DNA from: Discostella pseudostelligera
Lineage: Eukaryota; Bacillariophyta; Thalassiosirophyceae; Thalassiosirales; Thalassiosiraceae
Direction of reading: 5' to 3'
Assembly (NCBI GenBank): GCA_036940085.1
Contig: JALLBK010000842.1
Coordinates: forward strand, 1-19,354
Length of the DNA: 19,354 bases
The position numbers were made by a program, and so were the translations under genes. The notes under the pieces were generated by a model, which ran no database searches, was not told where the DNA came from, and was given only the letters and a program-made list of their open reading frames with translations. Shown one piece after another: positions 10,206 through 18,065 of the stretch; position 1 is the first letter of the stretch; the number at the start of each line of letters is the position of its first letter.

Positions 10206-10967
10206 TTATGAGTCATGTGAATGTTGTTTGTATTCTCGGCAGTGCTTCTTGTACAAACAAAAAGTGATGCCTCCCATGCTCTCCCGCCACTTCTCTTGAA
10301 ACTCATATCTTTCTAAGTATTTCATTGGGAAATGAGCCATTGCATAATGCTTCTGTGGCATTTGCTTCGCAATCATGTCAACGTGATTCAAATGAACGGC
10401 ATCGGCATTACAATGCTGCAATGCCTCTTTGTAGATCATTTCGCCCCCCGCAACCCAGCACTGGATTCTATGCAGTTCATCATAATAACGAATTTCCCTT
10501 TAGTCAAAATGAGTTGATCCATCATCAACCGGGAATAATTCGTTCGATGCCGTGTCGAGCGCCTCGTCAAAAGATCGCGCCAACATCACCGTCGGTCCTA
10601 CTTCATTGTTGCGTTTCACCACCACAAGATCCGATAGGTTCATTGTTTTCGAAACTACAATGCACAAACGAGCATGCTTAACATGCTCTCCGGTTGGATC
10701 TTCGTCCGCGAATGTCCTGCGCCCCAGAATCAAGATCTTGTTGCTTGTTAGTGCAACAAAGCGATCTCGATCGAGTGAGATGTTGGTGGGGGCATCCTGC
10801 ATCCTCAGTTTCCAGGGAAGAACTCCATCAATCCCGATAACTCCATCTTTAGTGAGTGCTGCAATGATTCCAAAGGTTGGTTGTTTTGTAGTATTGCTAG
10901 TGCAAAATGAGCAGCGAGATGATATGCGACGGGCTTTGTGCATGGTCCGAAACCACGATGTCATCAT
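10206..10967 (-). CDS. Stand-alone dihydrofolate reductase; in-frame TAA, probably a 69-nt intron
   Basis: The frame opens at 10967 and shows a DHFR fold: FGIIAALTKDGVIGIDGVLPWKL (residues 32-54), a probable catalytic Asp66 in SLDRDRF, KILILGRRTF (77-86), and later CWVAGGEMIYKEAL and VHLNHVD. The enzyme reduces dihydrofolate to tetrahydrofolate for thymidylate and purine synthesis. A TAA at 10500-10502 interrupts the otherwise continuous frame. Removing 10461-10529 (gttgat ... atccag, 69 nt, phase 0) deletes the stop, keeps the frame and gives 230 aa; the spacing from SFDEAL to VAGGE then matches that of E. coli DHFR. The donor GTTGAT is weak and the intron shorter than others here, so a nonsense mutation, sequence error or pseudogene remains possible. 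No thymidylate synthase domain follows: the protein ends after KKHCREYKQHSHDS, unlike the DHFR-TS fusion usual in this part of the tree. Its stop is 15 nt from that of HBS1. Confidence 0.85.
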
Positions 10968-11474
10968 GGCAATGTTCCAAGTTCACGAGCCGACGACACG
11001 TGCCTGAACAGAAATTACCAAGAAATAAGAAAGCTACAGACACCCTCATTGAGGAGCGTGCTTCTCCGTGCCACTCCTCCGTTTATGCTTTAGTACTGGG
11101 ACGGCAGTGTCATAGTTGTTTGGTTGCGGTGGTGCATAGAATTGTTGGAGGAAGGTAAAATTATATCCGATTTTCCCGCCATATCTTTCGTATCTTTTCC
11201 CGCCATATCTTTCGTATCTTTCCCGCCGTAACTTTCCCTTAAGTATCTTTTTCGTATCTTTTCCCGCTATATTTCTCCTTAAGTATCTTTCATCTTCTCT
11301 CCCGCCAAAACGAGTTGGTCGACGTCGACAAACAACACTACAATAAGTACTCCTACCCACCACATCATGATGATGTGGCCAATAATGCCGATCTCGGATG
11401 CTGCAGTATATGAAGCGATCAATGTAATAGGTACTCCTATTATTTAAGAAGATATTGATTTCTATGCAGCCATC
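10968..11474. promoter_or_regulatory. Divergent DHFR/hydrolase promoter region
   Basis: This is the 507 nt between the DHFR and alpha/beta-hydrolase starts. It holds an E2F-like repeat array (listed separately), a perfect inverted repeat CACATCAT-G-ATGATGTG at 11361-11377, and a hairpin-like TAATAGG-tact-CCTATTA around 11425-11441 followed by a TATTTAA-like sequence near 11440, some 30 nt before the hydrolase ATG. A CACGTG lies near 10997-11002, close to the DHFR start. A minus-strand frame across the array encodes a repetitive RYERYGGK string and is an artefact of the repeat. Confidence 0.45.
11171..11307. repeat. Imperfect tandem repeat carrying about five E2F-like CCCGCC sites
   Basis: The unit TTTTCCCGCCATATCTTTCG plus TATC is 24 nt long and occurs at 11171-11194 and again exactly at 11195-11218. 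Degenerate copies follow: TTTCCCGCC at 11219-11227, TTTTCCCGC at 11259-11267 and CTCCCGCCAAAA at 11299-11310. A second motif, CCTTAAGTATCTTT, occurs at 11237-11250 and 11277-11290. TTTTCCCGCC is the complement of GGCGGGAAAA, an E2F-type site. The array lies about 200-340 nt upstream of DHFR and about 170-300 nt upstream of the hydrolase. Confidence 0.8.
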
Positions 11475-12680
11475 ATGCTATCCATTAACAGACAAATCTC
11501 CTTCGGCTTCGGGCTGGTGTTCTTCGCCCAATCATTTCTCATTCAAGGTACACACGGATTTGGATTTCCCGAGCTTTTCGCCACACGAAACGGTATCAGC
11601 AACAATAACAACAACAACCTATCAAAAATACCCATAGTAATCTGTCCTGGCTTTGGGAACGACCAAATTGATTATCGAAATCCTCTCAACCAAGGAGAAG
11701 AATACGGCTTCGTGGCGGCCCTGACACGTCGAGGATTTGATCCAAATCTTATCCGAGTTCTACCCCTCGAACGGTATGAATGGATACGAGTTGCCGGCGG
11801 ATTGTTCGACATACCCAATTTTTACACTGGTAATTGTCGTCCTGAGGGGTTGGGGTATGGTTGGTATGTGAAGAGATTGCGTAAAACAATCGAGGAGGCG
11901 TATGTAAATGCAGGGAGTGAAGAGAAAGTACTTCTCATTGGCCACTCCGCTGGCGGCTGGCTTGCTAGGGCAGCGCTGGGCGATGGCTCTTGGGACGTCA
12001 TTGAGAATGATATCACGAGCAATGATAGTACTATTTCAACTGGTACTACTCGAGCTGCTGATCGGGTGAGAGCATTAGTAACGATTGGGGCTGTTCATAA
12101 ACCACCGGCAGGAGATGCAATCTCGACATGTGTCACTCGTGGAGCATTATCCTATTTAGATCGGATGTACCCGGGTGCATACCATATGAAAGAGGGCATT
12201 GCATATGTGTCCGTTGGTGGAAATGCTATCATGGGAAAGAAACAATCTATTCAGCAGCGATCGATAGAAGAGGATGATAATGCAACAATGGAAGGGTCGC
12301 AACAAGTGAATGAAATCTATGCAGTTCGAGGAGAAGGATCGGCCGCTTCGGTAGCACACACTTCGTATAGTGCCGTGAGTGGCATTGGAGAAATGACGGG
12401 GGATGGTGTAGTACCATTGGAGTGGGCGCTGTTGGAAGGATCACGTACAATCGTGTTGGATGGCGTGCTCCATTCGATTAATGAAGCTGGAACGACATTA
12501 CCGACAGACCGATGGTACGGTGCAGAAGACGTTGTGGATCAATGGTTGTTTGAAGCTTTGGACGAAGCTGGAATTGTTGTGGATTCAGGGACGAGTAATA
12601 ACAAGTTCTCGTTGGATAGTTTGATAAGGATTGCTCCGATTCCCTTGAGCCGAAAGTCGAATGAAAAATCAAACAGGTAA
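11475..12680 (+). CDS. Plastid-type alpha/beta hydrolase (lipase/esterase-like)
   Basis: Single exon, 401 aa. The first 28 residues are a hydrophobic signal peptide ending GTHG|FGFPEL, a weaker ASAF-type plastid leader. The core starts PIVICPGFGNDQIDY, then NPLNQGEEYGFVAAL and GYGWYVKRLRKTIEEAY. The nucleophile elbow is GHSAGG with Ser158; the probable acid is Asp310 in TGDGVVPLEWA and the base His333 in LDGVLHSINEAGT. Together with RGEGSAASVAHTSY this matches the alpha/beta-hydrolase family found in plant and algal chloroplasts, related to lipases of the PGAP1/LCAT type. The substrate is unknown; a plastid lipid or acyl ester is plausible. An Asn-rich stretch after the leader (residues 43-48) and an insertion at about 255-280 look like variable loops. 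The ATG at 11475 gives the complete signal peptide. Confidence 0.88.
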   Translation: MLSINRQISFGFGLVFFAQSFLIQGTHGFGFPELFATRNGISNNNNNNLSKIPIVICPGFGNDQIDYRNPLNQGEEYGFVAALTRRGFDPNLIRVLPLERYEWIRVAGGLFDIPNFYTGNCRPEGLGYGWYVKRLRKTIEEAYVNAGSEEKVLLIGHSAGGWLARAALGDGSWDVIENDITSNDSTISTGTTRAADRVRALVTIGAVHKPPAGDAISTCVTRGALSYLDRMYPGAYHMKEGIAYVSVGGNAIMGKKQSIQQRSIEEDDNATMEGSQQVNEIYAVRGEGSAASVAHTSYSAVSGIGEMTGDGVVPLEWALLEGSRTIVLDGVLHSINEAGTTLPTDRWYGAEDVVDQWLFEALDEAGIVVDSGTSNNKFSLDSLIRIAPIPLSRKSNEKSNR

Positions 12681-13085
12681 TTGATTCATGACAACTATCA
12701 TTAATGTTCGTTCTATGAACCGATCATTTAAATCTTTACCTACTTCTTTACATTGATTTGAGATGATTTGACGTCATCTAGATATCACACGACGTGTCAG
12801 TTGCGGAGGTTTGATGACTCTCTAGTCGGAATATTACACGTGGCAGGGTGGATTATTACACGTGGCAGTTGTTTGGCGGGAGGTCAAGAACTCAGTGATG
12901 ATTTGGCGGGAAATCCATATTCACGTCGTGTGAGGCCAAGATTTGGGAGATTGGATTCTCTACAACCAGTTGTTCTCAACTTCAAGTGACCACACCCAAA
13001 GTGCACCTGGCATGTCCTTGGTCCTTATCCGCCCATAGCGAATTGTTTGCCAACAAGAAGTGGACGTTGAGCTACGCTGATAACC
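12681..13085. promoter_or_regulatory. Promoter region with CRE, duplicated G-box module and two E2F-like sites
   Basis: This 405-nt stretch lies between the hydrolase stop and the zinc-ribbon start and is unusually rich in motifs. TGACGTCA, a full bZIP/CRE site, is at 12769-12776. ATTACACGTGGCAG occurs twice, at 12833-12846 and 12855-12868, exactly 22 nt apart, and contains the G-box core CACGTG. TTTGGCGGGA at 12872-12881 and TTTGGCGGGAAA at 12902-12913 are E2F-type sites. No coding sequence is recognised. In diatoms TGACGT elements have been linked to CO2/cAMP- and light-responsive bZIP regulation; that they work here is inference. Confidence 0.5.
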
Positions 13086-13713
13086 ATGAGGAAAGTGATC
13101 TTCGCACTGACCGTCGTGGCCATCGCGAGCTTGTCTCCCGTCGCGGCGCATGGTAGGGTTGCATTTGTAGCACCAAGTCAATCCAGGGCAAAAGTCGTAT
13201 TGCCAATCCGCACACCGGTGAATACTGGTTCGAAAGCATACAACCAAAAGAGGAGTCTGCGAACAACTACTACAACTTCTATCAATATGGGATACCAACT
13301 TCCGCCATCAGGCCCCAAAGGTTCGTNTACTAGCTCTATTGACTCCATTGCTATTATATGGTGGCTTTCAAATATGGTCAGCCTTGTACTCAATCGAGGC
13401 TCCATGTCCAAGTTGTGGAGTAATTCCTATTCGCGTGTTGAAGAATGGTGAACCGAGTATATGCATAAACTGCGGATCGCTGAGCAGGGCCAACGCAGAC
13501 GCTGATGGATTAGAACTGTGCAACAATCCCAATGATATGATCGAAGGATTAGGTGGGGGTAGTTTATTTGATTCGTTGTTTGGTATGGGGGGGAATGGAG
13601 TTTCGGATTTTGATGTCTTTGATAATACTTCCAAGAGGGAAAGTTCGGACGAACAGGCAAAGAAGGCGAAGCGTCAATCAACAATTATCGATGTCGATGT
13701 TGAGAGAGATTGA
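13086..13713 (+). CDS. Plastid-targeted single-pass membrane protein with a CxxC...CxxC zinc ribbon; frame broken by one N
   Basis: The N-terminus (residues 1-26) is a signal peptide ending RVA|FVAP, a close match to the ASA|FAP plastid import site. The first frame runs through SGPKGS (residue 80) to the ambiguous base N at 13327. Directly after it the coding signal continues in another frame. Ignoring the N makes a continuous 208-aa protein, so the N is probably an extra base in the assembly. The joined part is a hydrophobic segment (about 81-100, starting LLALLTPLLLYGGF), then C107-PS-C110 and C126-IN-C129, a likely zinc ribbon, followed by GLELCNNPNDMIEGLGGG and a charged C-terminus. I do not recognise a named family. 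A protein anchored in a plastid membrane with a zinc-binding domain is what the sequence supports. It converges on SLD5, with 153 nt between stops. Confidence 0.72.
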
Positions 13714-13866
13714 TGAAAATGTTCATGGTTGTAATCTGCCAATAATGAGATAATGAATTGAGTTGAGGTATGCAATATTATTTGTGTTCATTAACTATCT
13801 GACATCATGAATTGGTTTGCCACATTCATCTGATACTCCCCGCTCTGCTCGACGGTGTGAGAACGA

Positions 13867-15055
13867 TCACATTAACAACTCGACCTTCCCATCCAGCACT
13901 AAATCTCGTATCAGCTTATACATGACAATTAAATATGAACCCGCTACATGCTCCTGGATATTATCCCCGAACTCATCCTCTTCATTTGACAGATCTTCAT
14001 TTAAGGCGCTTAATTCGCCACGGACATCAATTTGAACTGTTTCCACAACTCGACAGAATACAAATTGCTCCAAGTCGGGTGAATCAATCATTTCAGGTTC
14101 ATCGAGTTTTTTCCATGCCTCTTTTGGAAGATGGTTGAGTACTGTACGCCGATAGTGCTTTTCGAGAAGTTCACCGTATTGTCGGAGATATGATCTCTAT
14201 GAGGGAAGGAATCGAAGAAGTCAAGAGATATATCATGCCGTGAGATATTGACAAGTACACAACACATTCCACATATCCATGGGTGACACTTTCATTCAAA
14301 AGAAATCATTAGAGATGACGAAACGATCTCACCTCCTCCTCCGTCATGCGATCCACCAATGTCCGATTATGCAATGCATGGTTCTCAATCTTTGCCATTC
14401 TTGTTCTCATCAAATCCACCAACATAAAACGTGTCCTATCCAAATCCATTTTCGTAATTTGTGCCACTAACGATGCCAATTCCCCCGACACACCTTGCTG
14501 TTCCCCCCGCGAGGATGGACCACCACCCGCAGCAGCAGTTGCATGCATTCTCGATCGTTGATGTAATACATCCACAAGCTCTTCTTTCTCAGCAAGATCA
14601 TTTATATTTTGTACGATAGTTTCGGCATCATGTGGTAATAATTCAGGACAGGCCAGTTCCGATGTCCACAGTGCCTTGAGCTGTTCATAGTCGGGGTTGT
14701 AATTCCGGCTTTCATCATCGTCGTCGACGACATCGTCCGCGATGCCATCGGCATTAAAATCATCACTACCATGTCCTGCAGTTCGTGATCCTATTGACGT
14801 AGATGAGGTTTGGTAGTATTGTTCACCGGCATCGATATCATTCTCATCATCGACGGGACGTCGCCTACGTGCAGCGGTCACTGCCGCCAATGCTGCTGGG
14901 ACGCCGGGTCGTTCCGTGGCCCGTTCTACTGCTCCTGCCTCCCCATACAATTCGTCGTCGTTATCGTGATGATGCTCTTCGTCATTGGCATCGGCATGAT
15001 CGTCCATGCCTTCATCATTGTTTAGATCGTCGAGGAGATTGTTGAGGTCCGCCAT
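13867..15055 (-). CDS. SLD5: GINS complex subunit SLD5 (two exons)
   Basis: Exons are 15055-14333 and 14196-13867, with a 136-nt phase-0 intron (GAGGAG|gtgaga ... ctcatag|AGA); the product is 350 aa. SLD5 is one of four GINS subunits. GINS binds Cdc45 and Mcm2-7 to form the replicative CMG helicase in the nucleus. Diagnostic parts are YNPDYEQLKALWTSELACPE (about 119-138), MDLDRTRFMLVDLMRTRMAKIE (203-224), RSYLRQYGELLEKHY after the splice, and the C-terminal B-domain PDLEQFVFCRV with LIRDLVLDGKVELLM. About 115 N-terminal residues are acidic and low-complexity, making the protein longer than the roughly 220-aa human one. I place the start at 15055 (gcaccATGGCG); an in-frame ATG at 15130 would put an E2F-like site inside the gene. 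Confidence 0.95.
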
Positions 15056-15481
15056 GGTGCACCCGACTTTAACAAAGCGGCGAGAGTGTGGTACTACTTT
15101 TGGCGGGAGAGGGGCTGACGGGCGCGCCATTTTGTTTTTTTTGGCGGGAGGTAGGTCCGCGAGGGAGGCTTTTACCTTTTACCTAAGGTATCTAGTGCAT
15201 TCGATGCATGCAATACGAACGATGACTTAAATTCTCAATTCATTATCGTCGTCTTTCAGCAACTTATGTATCAGAGCCTATCTCTCATGTATTGTAGCAT
15301 AATACGGTGTGGAATAATGATTTATTGGCGTAAGATTATTCGTCGTGTAGCAATTCGAATCAGCAGAGTTGGAAGTTGGAAGTTGCAGATGCAAGATGCA
15401 ACCCGACCTCCTTCGCTTCAATTGCATTTATTAACTGTATTTTCGCAGCAACCATTGCAATCTAGTCTTACCGTTTCTAGT
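15056..15481. promoter_or_regulatory. SLD5 upstream region with two E2F-like sites
   Basis: TTTTGGCGGGAGA at 15098-15110 and TTTTTTTTGGCGGGAG at 15135-15150 lie 43-95 nt upstream of the chosen SLD5 start, oriented alike. A CGCGCC is between them at 15123-15128. The rest, about 15160-15481, should contain distal SLD5 promoter and the 3' UTR of the DNL-finger gene. It has a short GTTGGAA repeat around 15368-15383 but no recognisable gene or RNA. Confidence 0.5.
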
Positions 15482-16327
15482 TCAGCCCCATCCCATCTCG
15501 TTCTCATCGTCTCCCTGCTGATCGACGCCTTCCATTGCGCCTAGTGCAGATATCATATCCTTTCCCTGACCTTTGTACAATACCTGCTCCAAATCAAATA
15601 CTTCCCGATTCACCCGCATTACCAAATCATTCTCCTTCTTCTCATCGTCATCCCCGTTCTCTCTTGCTTTGTTTTCCATATACATTTCAATATTCGTCTC
15701 ACCATCATCAAAGTTGAACCCACCGGCATAATTGTTCCAACCTAAATTATCGGCCAGTAAATGTCGACATAAACATCCCTTGCACATGGCAATAACCACT
15801 CCCTTACGATAGGCCAATCGAGATACCGAGTGGGAATTGCGTGTCGAACAGACCTTGCATGTGTATTGGATTTGAAATTTCGAGGAGACCAAGTTGGTAT
15901 GTTCGCTGAGTATGATGTTATTATTGTTGTTGTTGCTTTCCAACTTTGATGGTTGATCATCGGTGTTATTTTCTCCACCGGGATGTGTATGATGTCTGAA
16001 TGATGATGCACCGATCGGTGGCAAGGCGGTAAATCCTACACTGGCTTCATTATTGTCGGCATCGGGTTGTTGTTGCTGCTCTTCCTCGCCGCCGTCTGGA
16101 GCACCACGGGTAGCACAAAGAGCAGAAGAAATTGTCCAGACAGGATGTTGTTGATGTTGCTGTTGCTGTTGCTGTTGCTGATGATGATGATGATTGTTGA
16201 ATGTATTTGCTATTGTAGATTGACATCGGTCGGAGTGTTGTGATGCTGCCGCAGCATGGAACGCAGCTGTCGTGTCGAACTTCAAATTCAATGCCACCAC
16301 CGAAATGACAGGCAAAAGCGGTCGCAT
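15482..16327 (-). CDS. Plastid DNL-type zinc-finger protein (Hsp70 escort protein, HEP/Zim17 family)
   Basis: Single exon, 281 aa from the ATG at 16327. Residues 1-22 are a signal peptide ending DTTAA|FHAAA, an ASAF-type plastid leader. The frame is open upstream to 16522, but that extra 65 aa would bury the signal, so the internal ATG is preferred. Low-complexity His/Gln, Glu/Gln and Asn stretches fill residues 45-140. The conserved domain is FQIQYTCKVCSTRNSHSVSR to HLLADNLGW, with zinc cysteines C157, C160, C182 and C185 and the signature D-N-L at 193-195. Members of this family keep mitochondrial or plastid Hsp70 soluble and active. The leader points to the plastid Hsp70; a mitochondrial copy is expected elsewhere in the genome. 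The C-terminus (NREVFDLEQVLYKGQG) has an acidic tail. Confidence 0.92.
   Translation of the reverse strand: MRPLLPVISVVALNLKFDTTAAFHAAAASQHSDRCQSTIANTFNNHHHHQQQQQQQQHQQHPVWTISSALCATRGAPDGGEEEQQQQPDADNNEASVGFTALPPIGASSFRHHTHPGGENNTDDQPSKLESNNNNNNIILSEHTNLVSSKFQIQYTCKVCSTRNSHSVSRLAYRKGVVIAMCKGCLCRHLLADNLGWNNYAGGFNFDDGETNIEMYMENKARENGDDDEKKENDLVMRVNREVFDLEQVLYKGQGKDMISALGAMEGVDQQGDDENEMGWG
16147..16194. repeat. Trinucleotide microsatellite (GTT/GCT/GAT) within the DNL-finger gene
   Basis: An interrupted run of TTG, CTG and ATG triplets encodes the consecutive His and Gln residues in the N-terminal linker of the DNL-finger protein. It lies in phase with the coding frame and so can vary in length without breaking it. 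Confidence 0.85.
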
Positions 16328-16764
16328 TGTTTCTGCACCCAAGCAAGAACCAGTCGATGTGAGATGATAATGATGATGTGAACAACGAAGATGTGGATGA
16401 GATACGATGGTAGATGTGATTATAGAATTGCTTCGGAACAACGCCGGCGGCGAGCGGCAAGCGGCAGATTGAAAAGTGATCGATAGCGATGAAGATTTGA
16501 CGCTGCGGTAAAAAAGTTCCATATGTCTTCCTTTTGGCGATTATTTGTACGACATTGCTGGACAAATGATCGCTAAACAAAATATTCCCTTGATCTTGCC
16601 CAACTCCTTCGCAAGGCACAACCAAAGCCATAAAGCAACAAGCCATGCAGACACTTCCGCCGCCCTTCACCTCCACTCCATAGCATTACCATAGCCGACA
16701 ATTCTCCGACAATCGCACCAGCATATACTGCTACTACTAAATCTCCGACAGGCAGCCCGTGTAA
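16328..16764. promoter_or_regulatory. Divergent intergenic region, DNL-finger and membrane protein A
   Basis: The 437 nt between the two start codons should contain both promoters. Part of it (16328-16522) is also an open extension of the DNL-finger frame. A long minus-strand frame running to 16676 is in a different frame from the zinc-finger protein and shows no domain. No GGCGGG motif is present, unlike the replication-gene promoters. No other element is recognised. Confidence 0.35.
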
Positions 16765-17738
16765 ATGACGACTAAGGATAATGAAGAATCAGTGGAAGTG
16801 GGAGTATCGCCAATTTCCGACGACGACGAAATAATGGAGGTTAATCGAGCTGCTTCAGACAATAATTCCGCTGAGGCTGATGTGGAGGAGGCGGAGGGTG
16901 TGGTCATCGTCTCGACAAAGGCATGGTCAGAAGTTGCCAAATCCTTCCTCTACGTGGAGGTCTCCTCCGTGGTGTTGATTTTTGCATGCATCGGCATATG
17001 GACTCGCGGTGATCCCTACCTTGCCTACGCATTATCGGTGGCAATTATTTCATTACTGGCATGCATTGCTATGCAGATTGGCGAATTTGTAAAGCCCAGT
17101 TTCCTCGAAACGACCGAGAAGCCTGTCAGTCTCTTCCTATTCTTATGGTGGTTTCTAGGAACAGGCGTCATTACATTTCGAGCACCCTTCGTCACGGCAG
17201 GGAATGGATACTTTAGTGCATGGGCGGGTCTACTCTTTACTACACATTGGGCATTGAAAGTGGATATTACCAAATTATCCGGTCAAGATATGGATAAAGT
17301 GTGCAAAACATTAATTATCTTTGGTGTCTGCGCCACATTTGTGTTGTTTGCATGCATTCCCTATTTCAAGACATATACGGGTCATGCAGCTTGGGGATTC
17401 TCGGTTGCGGTGGTGACAATCATTTCGTGTGGTGTCTTGCAACGGATGCATGAAGATGTTAATCCGAAGATGCTTAAATTCTTTGCAATAATCATGTTTG
17501 GTATTTGGGCAGTGGAGGCGTGTCTTTTAACGTTTGATGGACCGTTCTTGGCGGCAGGTAAGCTGCAGACGGTGTGCGTGTGAAATTGATGGACCCAGAT
17601 CGATGTGCCGACTGACCACCATATCCGTATGTTTGCTCGCACCATGCAGGAAATGGTTACTTCGCTTCTTGGGGTGGTTTTCTTTCAGCTACTTATTTCC
17701 TGAATCATATATTGACGAGAGAAGATGAAATTTTGTAA
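16765..17738 (+). CDS. Uncharacterised polytopic membrane protein with two internal repeats (paralog A)
   Basis: Exons are 16765-17557 and 17650-17738, with a 92-nt phase-1 intron (GCAG|gtaagc ... catgcag|GA); the product is 293 aa. An acidic N-terminus of about 55 residues is followed by about eight hydrophobic segments in two repeats of four. Repeat 1 (about 60-163) contains FLYVEVSSVVLIFACIGIW and ends WWFLGTGVITFRAPF...GNGYFSAWAG. Repeat 2 (about 182-282) ends WAVEACLLTFDGPF..AGNGYFASWGG, the same motif, with the splice site just before NGYF. The repeated motif is TF-x-x-PF-x(3)-GNGYF-x-x-W. No signal peptide is seen. I do not recognise a named family, so transport or a structural membrane role cannot be separated. 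A paralog lies tail-to-tail 327 nt away. Chloride, metal or catalytic signatures were not seen. Confidence 0.82.
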
Positions 17739-18065
17739 TGAAATGATTAAATAGATGGAATCCGTGTATGGGAATTGGGAATAGAGTGGAGTCTTCATCG
17801 TGCGGGCGCTGACAGGTTCTGACACACACGGAATAATGGGGATGATGATGAAGATGCGGTGACTTCACGATGACAATAATTGATGTTGTACGTATATAAT
17901 GTGCGAGTTTAGAATGATTGTGAGGAGAGAGTAAAGTTTCATGTCACACGAATATTAAATTAATCAGTGAACTTCCCTCCATACAAAGCCAAATATATGC
18001 ATGCTCTCGCGATGACATCTTTCTCTTTTCGAATTCGACATTGTCAAACAAAATTTGTAAAGGCG
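17739..18065. other. Shared 3' region of the two membrane-protein paralogs
   Basis: The 327 nt between the two stop codons of the convergent paralogs must hold both 3' UTRs and polyadenylation signals. It is AT-rich, with ATTAAATTAATC near 17954, but I see no gene, RNA or strong hairpin. Confidence 0.4.

Noticed and set aside
11046..11363. Minus-strand frame with repeated RYERYGGK
   Set aside because: It is a translation of the E2F-like tandem repeat between DHFR and the hydrolase, not a protein.
15130..15130. Upstream in-frame ATG of SLD5
   Set aside because: The extra 25 residues are not SLD5-like, and an E2F-like site lies between this ATG and the one at 15055, which has the better context.
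16050..16676. Minus-strand frame of 208 aa across the DNL-finger gene and upstream
   Set aside because: It is a shifted frame of the zinc-finger gene; its Ser/Ala/Thr run is the microsatellite read out of frame.
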